Shown here piece after piece: positions 16,367-24,704 of a stretch of DNA of 32,640 nt. The notes under the pieces are model-generated. The model did no database searches, had not been told where the DNA came from, and saw nothing but the letters and a program-made list of their open reading frames with translations. A program made the translations under genes and the position numbers. How positions within the stretch are numbered: position 1 is the stretch's first letter; every line of letters starts with the position of its first letter. The stretch lies in the NCBI GenBank assembly GCA_022925895.1, contig JAKSYS010000696.1, positions 1-32,640 on the forward strand, given 5' to 3'. The stretch is from Fragilaria crotonensis. Lineage: Eukaryota; Bacillariophyta; Fragilariophyceae; Fragilariales; Fragilariaceae.

Positions 16367-18960
16367 ATGGCCGACATGTCGTCCCCTATGACGATGACGT
16401 CTACGTGGGAAGACGTCTTCCGTGCCCTTGACCAGTGGGAAGTGGTCCCGAAGCTCAACAGATTACACACGAAATCGAATTCGATTAATACGGAGTCTAC
16501 AGGGTTTGTACACCTGTGTTCGCCGGACATCGCACACCTGATGGTAAACACGCACGGGACGATCCGTCTGTTCCACCACTTTCACCACGACGCCGACGAC
16601 GGACTAAACGACGGAACGAACGCCCTATGGGCACTTCTCGGCGGCGGTGGATTCGCAGCCGCCATGGCGGTCGACACGAAACAGATCGTCAGAAGCCACG
16701 TTGGAACGCCTTACGATTGGTCCAAAATGCTCACGTGGAATTCTACGTCCGACGTACGAAGAGCGATTGAAGAATTGGTGACGACGAGATCTTCGGTGTC
16801 AGGCGTCAGCGAGAGCGCCGGACAGGCATCGGCGCCGGCGCGGGAGCCACCTCCTGTGGCAGCGACGAGAGACGCCCCAAGAAAGGCAGTGCCCCAAGAG
16901 GCAGATCCAAGTCGAGCAAACATACTAACGAGACTAACGACCAAGACAAGACGAACGACGCGGACGCGGACGACACAGAAGACGTCACGGTCGTCGGTTT
17001 CACCATGAAACCGACAGTACCAGTTCCGGCGTTCATCGCAGCAGCCATCATGGAATCATACGTCACCGACCCTGAGGAATTGGCCCTGATGATAGTCAGG
17101 ACCATCAAACAGAGGGCGAGTGAGGACCCGGACCCGACCGGGCGTCGAGGTTGGCCGAAGCAGCGTCCTACGTACCTCGATGGGTTCTCTGCGTTGCAGC
17201 GAGCACCAGAACCACTCACGGTCCAACAAAGTGGGGAGTGGCGGCTTCGTCAGCTTACTCTAGGCGAGCGGACGACTGGGCGAAAGTCCTACACATGAAG
17301 TACCTGGCCGTGAAGGCTAAAAGCCTCATCCAATCGGACGATCAGTCAGAAACGCCAGGACGAGAGAACGACGCCATCAGAAACTTGTCGAGCCTCCTCG
17401 AAAGACAGGTCGCTAGCGCAGTCGCGTCATCTCCTCAAATCCCGAAGACAGGATTCGACTCGTTCCCCCCGTCGACAAAGCGGATGATCCTGTTCGTTTC
17501 GGAGAAGGACGCCTTGGGAGGACCCCAACTCGCCCCGTCCAGACCTTCGCAGACATCCTAGCGCTCAGCAACGTGGCGTACGTCCAAAACCACATACACC
17601 ATTTCTTGCGCAACACGAAAGGGAGGGATGCATTCATCCCAATGGGTTTCTGCGCAGCCATTCGGACCGCATCCTTCCTAGCCGACGCTTCGGACAGACC
17701 AGGAGCCTTCAGCCTTTTTTGCTGCGGGCCCCAGACGCTCGCACGATCGAACGCGACGGGCAGGGATGCTCTCGACCACGCAAGCACCCTTGTTCAAATG
17801 CAACTTAAGACGACAGACACGACAACTGGATTCTCGGACAAAGACATCAAGAGCATGACGAAGCTCAATTTCACTATCCCGCGTGATTTTCACGAGCTCG
17901 CGCGACTACTCGAGAACATGGCGGGGTGGCCGAGCTCCTCTTCGGCCCGCGGTCCCCGTTGACGCATATGTTGGACGAGTGGTGTCGTTTCCTGACGCGA
18001 GCAGTCGGATCGACCTTAGCGACGTTACGACAGCTAGCTCACGAAGACAACTCGGCCGCCTGTCGCCTCGGTTGGTTCATCGAGAAACGCACGCAACAAT
18101 ACTTGGTGTTGTGCGCAGGAGTGGAACACGAGGACGATATCAACCTGAATCTGCTAGACTTCCGTTCGACGCGTCAGCAACTGGAGGACGGAGCCTTCGT
18201 CTTCCGCCTGCGACTTCTTGAAAGACAGGATGGGGTCCGGGGCAGCGCTGCCGCGAAGGCGGAAGCCCCAGCGCATCAGGAGGAGGCGGCGCACGATCTG
18301 GACGAAAGGGACAACCAGCAGACGCTGTCACGAACCCGCAGCAGGACCTGTTCACGAAGGACGCCAACGACGTCTGGCAGGTCTTCCTCGATCACGTGCG
18401 GAGCGGGCCGCTCCCGAACATGTGCTGCCGCTGGCACTTGAACGGCAAGTGTGTCCGGAGCTGCTTCCTGAGCGCTTCGCACGTCGCCCTTACGACCGAA
18501 CAAACCGCGAGCGTTAGGGCATGGATCGAACAATGCAGGGCGCGCATGCGCCGACCCTCGTCCGACTCGACGCCGCCCAGCAAGAAAACGAAATTAGGAC
18601 CCTCTGCATCTGCTTACACTACAACTTTTTTCGTCGCTCAGCCTTCCCGGTGGTCCTTTGATCACGAGGCAGCCCATCGCGAATTTCACAATCGACGAAC
18701 GACAGGGGACGCACCGCCTTTCCGCGACTCGCGCCAGCCGACCGATGGACCCATAGCGGGTCCGTCCATAGCAATCCCGGCTGCACAACCACGCCCGACG
18801 GCAACGATCGCCACGCATGAGACATCGCTCGCGGCCGCGACACCGCCTCGCCCCGCCCGACCGCCCACGACCGTCCGCCGCGGAGCTGACCGCCCCGGCA
18901 CTGCGAACGAGGACGTTCGTCTCACGTCACGACTCCTGGACACCCCCTCTGGGGGTCCTA
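16367..18960 (+). pseudogene. gag-like region of YR element copy 2 (multiple frameshifts)
   Basis: The ATG at 16367 opens MADMSSPMTMTSTWEDVFRA, then TGFVHLCSPDIAHLMVNTHGTIRLFHHFHHDADDGLNDG. Comparison with copy 1 places frame changes near 16870, 17150, 17515 and 17925, and again near 18220-18330. Blocks in order are FTMKPTVPVPAFIAAAIMESYV, PKTGFDSFPPSTKRMILFVSEKDA, YVQNHIHHFLRNTKGRDAFIPMGF, TTTGFSDKDIKSMTKLNFTIP, the MLDEWCRFLTRAVGSTLATLRQLAH helix and YLVLCAGVEHEDDIN. A Cys/His cluster (CCRWHLNGKCVRSC ... SH) follows near 18420-18482. The cluster suggests nucleic-acid binding as in Gag nucleocapsids. A Pro/Arg-rich, GC-rich linker to RT comes after it. The protein family is not recognised beyond that. 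Confidence 0.68.
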
Positions 18961-21481
18961 GGACCAACGGTAAGTCACTCGCCCTGGTTCCACTTCCGAC
19001 GATACCGCTTCCGAATGTCGACTCGCCTTTCCCGCGCCTTCCCGAACCTCGACTCGCCGATGCTCTGGCCAGCATCCTCGACGCCCCCAGCCGACGACGC
19101 ACCCGACCGAATTCCGCTTCGAATGGACTCACGAGGCGGCCGCTCACAACCTGGCAGTCCTCCGGCGCTACGCGCTGGACCTCAGGGCAGCCGTGGACGC
19201 CCAACCGTTCAGCGCGGTGACACCCGGATCCGAATTTCGATCCGCCGCGCTCCTGGCGCCGCTCCTCTCCGCACACCCGCTCTGGTCGCGCTTCCAAGAG
19301 CGCATTTCAGACGGCGCGGATTTTCCCTCCGCGAGATTTCCGACGCCGACCGCCTCGCCGACGTCCGCGACAACCTCGCCCGTGGCAATCACAAATCGGC
19401 CCGAGGCCACGAAGCGAAGTTGATATCAATGCTAAAGAAGAAGTGGAAAGGGGCTGGCAACTGCCCCTACCGAGGCCGCTCTGGAATTAGAAGGCTGCGA
19501 GGTGGCGCCTTTGGGCATGGTGGCACAGACATCGATCGACGAAGGGACAGACCATCGAGAAGCTAAGGCTCACACACGACCAGTCATTCAACCCCAGCGG
19601 GATCCCAGGACGAAGCGTAAACGACAGAGTGGACACGTCACAACTGACGACCGCACGATTTGGCAGGGCTTTCAGTCGACTGATGTACCACATCTCGTAC
19701 CTCAGACAATTGTGGCCGAAAGAACCCATCCTCCTCACAAAGGTGGACTGCAAATCCGCCTACAGACGAATACACTTAAAGGCACGAACCGCCCTGAAGT
19801 CTTGCACTAGCATTGACGACCTGCTCCTCGTGGCACTCAGGATGACTTTCGGAGGAGCACCAAACCCGTCCCAGTGGAGCGACGTGTCCGAAGTAATCAC
19901 GGACCTTGCGAATGACCTCGTCAGGAGATCAGACTGGGACCCGAAGGTATTCCACTCGCCGCATCAACACTTGCTTGATTCTGACGAAGCCGTAGATAAC
20001 GACGATGGAATGATCGACGGGTCGAGCGAATTCGGAGAAGCCGATTTCTTCGCTGTGAACTACCCGATCGCAAACGACGACGATCTACCCAGATTCGACT
20101 GTTACCTGGACGACATTTTGGGGCTTTCAACCCAAGAGACGCAGAAAAGAGCTCGGCAGCGATTCCCCTTGCATTGCACATAGTGGGAAGACCCCACAAC
20201 GCAGAGGGAAACGAATCCTTTCCCAGAGACGACATCCTTGCCATCCCGAAGTTCCTGGCCGAGGCGAAACCATCTGAGCGGAAGATGATCTTGGGATGGC
20301 TGGTAGACACACGCCGCTTCACGGTCGCTCTGCCTGAGGACAAATACCACGCATGGACGAAAGTGATCGACAAGATCCTAGCGAACAGGCATGCGCACGT
20401 AACGACGAACGATCTGGAGAAGACCCTCGGACGACTCAGCCACGCCGCATACGTCGTCCCGTACTCCAGGCATTTCATGGGGCGACTCTACAAGGCATGC
20501 GAGAGATCGAAACGAAGTGGAAAGACGAGACTGACGAATCCCCAACGCGATGACCTGAGCCTTTGGAGGAGCTTCCTGCGAAGAGCGGCGCAAGGGATCT
20601 CCATCAACAGATTGGTCTGCAGGTGGCCGACGCGAATCGTTCGGGTGGACGCTTGCCCGCAAGGGATAGGAGGATATGGTCTCCAAAGCGGGATTGCTTG
20701 GCGATACCAACTGCCCGAAGATCTAGCGGGACGAGCGACACTTAATACGTTGGAGTTTCTAGCAGCCTTCGTGGGAATGGTAGTCGAATTCCGCGAAGGA
20801 AAAAAGTGGTCGCCAGTCTCGGACGTCCTGCTAAGCCAAGGGGATAGCACCTCGGCCGCAGGGTGGCTGGCAAAGTCCAGCTTCGACGACAACTGTCCGC
20901 TTCACCTCACCATCGCGAGGAGTTTCGCTGATTTCTGTCTGACGCACGAGATCGACCACTACACTCAATGGTTCCCGGGGCGAGAGAACAAGGTGGCGGA
21001 CATTTTATCGCGAGACTTCGCGCTCGACGACGACGAGGTCACCTCGCTCATCAGGAAACATGGCTCACCCTTTGTCCCACAGAACTTCAGGATCATCCCC
21101 TTGCAGCCAGCCCTCATTTCGCAGATTGGAGACTGGCTGCGTCTGCTGCCCAAAACGCAGCTCTTGCCGACTCAACCCGCGCCAAGCGCAGCAGCAGCTG
21201 GAACTGCTACGCACGATTCCTCGAGCGAGTCGGAGTCGACCTCGACCCTTTTCTCCGCCGGTTCGGACGAAACGAAAGGACGGAAATCTTCGCGTGTTTC
21301 GCTGCCGCCCTTCGGGACGGACGGCTTCGCTCCAGACAGCCTGCGACAGATGGCAATGGAGCCATGTCCGGTACCATTCGTGCCACCCTCGACGGTGTGG
21401 CTCAGACCTTCAGGCTTAACAAACTTGAGAGCCCAATCCACGACTCCGCCGGACGCCTCGACCCCCTGGCTTTACAATTGA
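18961..21481 (+). pseudogene. Reverse transcriptase / RNase H of YR element copy 2
   Basis: The linker LPTIPLPNVDSPF leads into RGNHKSARGHEAKLISMLKKK. A long RT frame (19629-20183) holds motif A (LTKVDCKSAYRRIHL), motif B (LVALRMTFGGAPNPSQWSD) and the catalytic YLDD box (near 20103-20114). A frameshift just after YLDDILG moves the reading to 20174-21481. That frame has the connecting segment (DDILAIPKFLAEAKPSERKMILGW), then RNase H residues: RVDACPQGIGGYG (Asp), LEFLAAFVG (Glu), QGDSTSAAGWLAKS (Asp) and NKVADILSRDFALDD (Asp). The order RT-RNase H-YR and the ADILSRD end are typical of DIRS-group elements. The last 100 or so codons of this frame overlap the YR frame and are probably only the shadow of it. 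Confidence 0.85.
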
Positions 21482-22319
21482 AGAAGTACGCGGACGACGA
21501 CCCGGGAGTCGCACAACAACAAGCCATTCCTCTTGAAGTGATCAGGAAGGTGAGATCCTGGTCCAGGAACGAGTTGGACGTGGCAGTCGGACAACTGGTG
21601 GTCACGGCCTTTTCTTCGCCATGAGGTCTTGCGAATACTCCGACGTGGGAGGCGGCAGACGAACATCGGTAGTCAGAGTAGACGACGTTCGATTCAGGAA
21701 ACAGGACGAAACGCTGACGACTTTCTCCTACGAACAAACCCGAAATGCAGACGCCGTAACGATCACCTATCGACAACAAAAGAACGGAGACAAAGGAGCG
21801 AAGGTGACGCAGCACAGGAACAACAACCCCGGTCAGGCAGACATATGTCCGGTACGGACACTTGCGGAATTGATTCACAGAATTAGAGGCTACGAACGAC
21901 TTGGTCGGACGAACCCGAAGATAAACGCTTTCGTATCGACAACATCGAACGAGCTCGAACACGTCTCTTCGAAAACGATCCTCGAACAGCTGAGGGCCGC
22001 GACAATACTATCGGAGAGGAGGCTGGGACTCCAGGCCGATCGAATCGGTACGCACTCGATTAGGTCGGGCGCGGCCATGGCAATGCACTTGGCAGGTGTG
22101 CCAAGCGAAACGATACAGATGGTGGGCCGTTGGCGGAGCAGGACGTTCATGAGATACCTACGCATCCAAGTGCCAGACACCACGATCGGGGTCGCCACGC
22201 GCATGACGAATCGACAAACTTTCTTCACAGTCGCCCATGATCCTGCGGACGAACGACAACCGGAAAATGGCGGAAACCAGGTCGACTCACAACGACGCGA
22301 CGGACCCCCCGCTAGATGA
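20968..22319 (+). pseudogene. Tyrosine recombinase of YR element copy 2 (one frameshift)
   Basis: The N-terminal core-binding domain reads in 20968-21624 (SSSWNCYARFLERVGVDLDPFLRRFGRNERTE). A frameshift near 21612, where copy 1 is continuous (VVVAFFFAMRSCEYSD), moves the reading to 21621-22319. Numbered from 21621, the catalytic residues are Arg2 in MRSCEY, a Lys-containing turn near 54-61, His145-x-x-Arg148 (THSIRSGAA), the GRW box at 169-171 and Tyr179 (MRYLR). All core catalytic residues are present, so only the frameshift breaks the enzyme. The start overlaps the RNase H frame by about 500 nt, an arrangement known from DIRS elements. Confidence 0.87.
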
Positions 22320-22568
22320 ATATCACGGGACCGACCCCGCGAGACGAACCAGGAGAGAGAGACAAAACTATTAGGACCAGATTCCGATGCCATCTATTTA
22401 GTTCCACTAGCCTCGTGAACATGAAGGAGAATCCAGAAAACCACACACAGCAACACACGAATCGACGCGACAGTACGCGAGACAGCGGTACGACGAAACC
22501 ACTAGGCGGCCGACTCATCCGACTAAACGGACTTAGAGAAATGCGGACAAGACTCGGAATTTATTTCG
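22320..22568 (+). other. 3' non-coding region of YR element copy 2
   Basis: It is matched by the first 230 or so bases of the window on the other strand, which shows the element continues to TTTATTTCG. No clear repeat of the 5' leader was found by eye. Confidence 0.6.
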
Positions 22569-22900
22569 TGTCTCTGCTGGATTGAGGCATGCCGGGGACT
22601 GCAAGAGGCATCTAAAGTTTACTCCACTGGATGGCGGGTTCACTTTCATATCACCTTGACTTCTATTGGCAACAACAAGCGGTCACCAGGTGTGGCTTTT
22701 CTCCTCTTGGTGCACTTCTATGCTGTGCACCGGCCTGTCTCTGGATGGAGGCATGCCGGTGACTGCAAGAGGCATAAAAAGAGTTAAGTCCACTGGATGG
22801 CGGGTCCACTTTCATATCACAAGCCAAGAGTTTCATCAGAATTGTCATCACTGGAGCCAGTGCTGTAGCTGTAATAAAGAGTGTCATGATTGTTGTTAGC
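22569..22900 (+). repeat. Tandem repeat target of YR copy 2, period about 164 bp
   Basis: GAGGCATGCCGG(G/T)GACTGCAAGAGGCAT starts at 22584 and again at 22748. Each is followed by a shared CCACTGGATGGCGGGT(T/C)CACTTTCATATCAC. The second unit is intact across CACCGGCCTGTCTCTGG and so serves as an empty site for the YR insertion. The reverse complement CCTCCATCCAGAGAC reappears in the repeat array at 23551-23725. Confidence 0.8.
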
Positions 22901-23389
22901 AATTTCCTTGAGGTTGTCACCAAAAAAGACTTTGCAGATCAATCTACTACAACACTAGTGCCTGTTGATTTCTGCCACTGCACAGCGGCACTCCTTCTTC
23001 TGCTTTATTCCTGCTACTGTATTATCTGCAATCCTCAGGATGAGCTCTCTATTTGAACATTTTGCACCTTTCTTCACGACCATTGCTGGTTCTTTGCTTA
23101 CCTCTCCAGAATGTGCTTTGTCTTTCAATTCATAGTGTCGTATGCATCTTTGTGTGTTTTGTTATTTTTTGTGCCTCCTCGTGCTGTGCATTGTTGCTGG
23201 TTGGTTTCCAGTATGTTCATGCTGTTCCTTTTACCTGTGTTTCCTACTTTAGTACATTCATGTCCTTTGAACTTTTGAATACCATGTGTCACAAGGTACT
23301 ATTCAAATTCTATCCATATTGTACACAACGGCAATATACATTTGTAAAGTTTATATAGTAGTCTGTTCAAACCCAATCTATATAGGGAT
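22901..23389. other. Non-coding AT-rich stretch
   Basis: Only a 101-codon hydrophobic open frame (23053-23358) is present, with no support as a gene. No structured repeat was noticed. Confidence 0.35.
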
Positions 23390-23470
23390 CGGTATATAGT
23401 GTAGTTGGTTCAACCTCCATGTTGAGGAACCTCTTGAGTGAGGCTGTGGGTTCAAATCCTGCAGAAAAAT
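23390..23470 (+). other. tRNA-like sequence (possible SINE head or tRNA pseudogene)
   Basis: TAGTGTAGTTGG at 23397-23408 fits the RNA polymerase III A box and GGTTCAAATCC at 23449-23459 fits the B box. A five-pair T stem (GTGGG with CCTGC) surrounds TTCAAAT. The acceptor strands do not pair, and the middle holds two small CCTC/GAGG hairpins instead of a clean anticodon arm. It is therefore not a working tRNA; a tRNA-derived SINE or pseudogene is possible. Confidence 0.35.
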
Positions 23471-23550
23471 CAAAAACCTCTATCAATTCAATCTCCTCAC
23501 ATCGCCACATGTACTGTGTGTAGGGCACTACTATATTGGGACTCAGGGAC

Positions 23551-23725
23551 TGTGCAAATGGACAGCGTGCCTCCATCCAGAGATATGCCTGTCCACACTA
23601 GCTACTGGTAATGTGCAAGTGGACAGTGTGCCTCCATCCAGAGACATGCTGTCTGTCCACAATACCGGGAATGTGCAGGTAGCAACATGCCTCCATCCAG
23701 AGACATGCATGCCCCAAGGTGAAGA
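23551..23725 (+). repeat. Three tandem units of about 60 bp
   Basis: Units start TGTGCA(A/G)(A/G)T at 23551, 23612 and 23672, each with GCCTCCATCCAGAGA(C/T)ATG. The core is the reverse complement of CTCTGGATGGAGGC near 22738-22752, so the two arrays are related and inverted. Confidence 0.75.
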
Positions 23726-23929
23726 GAGGATGTAACCACAAAAAATAAGGAAGGAATTGAGAAAGGGATCAAGATGGGTGGCTGCCATGAGGCAATTGGG
23801 GTGTTGAACAGAAAAGAATGTGTATCAATGGACAACAAAGAAAGTAGAGGATTTTGTGAGAAGTATGACAGGATGATGGGAGATAACTTGTAGAGTACGT
23901 AGTGCTTGAATGTTAAAAAGGACAGAAGC
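23726..23929. other. Non-coding stretch before the LINE A fragment
   Basis: No gene or repeat is recognised. Confidence 0.3.
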
Positions 23930-24579
23930 TATGGAACAATTGATACATATAGTTGTTCAGCATAACCATGGAAGTGTTTATTGGTGGATCAAAATGAGAA
24001 CGATGAGAAATGTGATTCAACATGAAAGTGTCAGACCAAACACTTAGAAGTGTTTGACATAACACAGGTGTGTAATTGCGTGTAAAACAAACGGTACACC
24101 TGTAGCATAGCGTCATGCAGTCGATCGATTGGAGTGCACACGGGAAGTCCATGCAATTGTTTATCAAGAAAAGAGTTCATATCACAAAAATGGTTCATGA
24201 GTGCTTACCGACATTGGGACGGTTAAATCGATTTGATAAAGGACATCGTACATGCCCATGTTGTCCTTGTTTGACAGAGGATCGAGACCATGTTATAAAA
24301 TGCGGAGCTGCGAGTCGACAGCGGTGGCGAGATAAGTTTCTTCAAGAAATCAATATGTTTCATGACAAGGCAGAGACATATCCATTACTACGCCACTTAT
24401 GGAACGAGGCTATCCAAGAGTGGCTGCGCACCGATGACCCCGATATTTTGGTATCCCCAGTGTTGTATCATACTGATGTTCGCAAAGTTATTATACAACA
24501 AAACCGAATTGGATGGCGACAGCTTATAAACGGACGTTTCGGAACAGCGTGGAGCCTGATACAAGAGGAGTATTATCAA
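23930..24579 (+). mobile_element. LINE A: decayed ORF2 C-terminal fragment, interrupted by LINE B
   Basis: From the ATG at 24115 to the LINE B junction the frame reads SIDWSAHGKSMQ, VHITKMVHECLPTLGRLNRFDKG, CPCCPCLTEDRDHVIKC and VIIQQNRIGWRQLINGRFGTAWSLIQEEYYQ. These match LINE B (YINWDAHTKAL, HMVKLLHRLLPTFAQANKFDGG, CVLCGSLGEDHFHILRC, IILHQNRIGWSQLFMGRFSVTWAQQQ). Weaker similarity with stops extends left to about 23930 (IQHESVRPNT against LLHETSAKPL). The Cys/His knuckle is kept. Everything upstream (RT, endonuclease) is missing, so it is 5'-truncated or decayed. Its downstream part should continue beyond the right edge of the window after the second target duplication. Confidence 0.8.
24563..24579. 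repeat. 17-bp target site duplication of LINE B, left copy
   Basis: AAGAGGAGTATTATCAA is repeated exactly at 32622-32638 and brackets LINE B. It lies in the coding frame of LINE A. Confidence 0.88.
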
Positions 24580-24592
24580 AAAAAAAAAAAAA

Positions 24593-24704
24593 CTAGAAAT
24601 CAGTTTAACGTGCTACCGCTATGCCCATGAAAAGGGCATTCGACCCGCACGGATAGGCACTGCACTGGAGTATGCAGTAGCTATCGGCAATTCCCCGTCC
24701 GTAC
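24593..24704 (-). promoter_or_regulatory. LINE B 3' UTR with terminal stem-loop
   Basis: ATGCCC and GGGCAT pair around a 7-nt loop at 24621-24639. On the sense strand AGCGGTAGCACG, then TTTCTAG and the T-run, follow. LINE C has the same layout at 10244-10300 with altered stem bases that still pair. This is probably the RNA structure recognised by the LINE RT, as known for stringent LINEs; that role is inferred. Confidence 0.65.

Larger units (their letters stand above)
16101..22568 (+). mobile_element. Tyrosine-recombinase retrotransposon, copy 2 (DIRS/Ngaro-like)
   Basis: This is an element of about 6.47 kb with 5' leader, gag-like region, RT, RNase H and tyrosine recombinase, then about 250 bp to the 3' end. 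Both ends are set by a neighbouring uninterrupted copy of the target repeat: CACCGGCC on the left and TGTCTCTG on the right are contiguous at about 22728-22743. No target duplication is evident, as expected for tyrosine recombinase integration. Coding regions contain at least seven frameshifts relative to copy 1 or to an unbroken reading, so this copy is inactive. It is clearly diverged from copy 1, so the two are separate insertions, in opposite orientation. I could not find the split direct repeats of Ngaro or the inverted terminal repeats of DIRS. Confidence 0.9.

Noticed and set aside
20968-22319. Phage or bacterial integron integrase
   Set aside because: It adjoins RT and RNase H in the same element, has two eukaryotic-context copies, and overlaps the RNase H frame as in DIRS elements.
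23053-23358. Hydrophobic plus-strand open frame of 101 codons
   Set aside because: Composition reflects T-rich DNA, there is no conserved motif, and the first codons lie in a repeat-rich region.
24578-24592. A-run as the poly(A) tail of LINE A
   Set aside because: It lies in mid-coding sequence of LINE A, and the sequence after the right target duplication lacks the run, so it belongs to the LINE B insertion.
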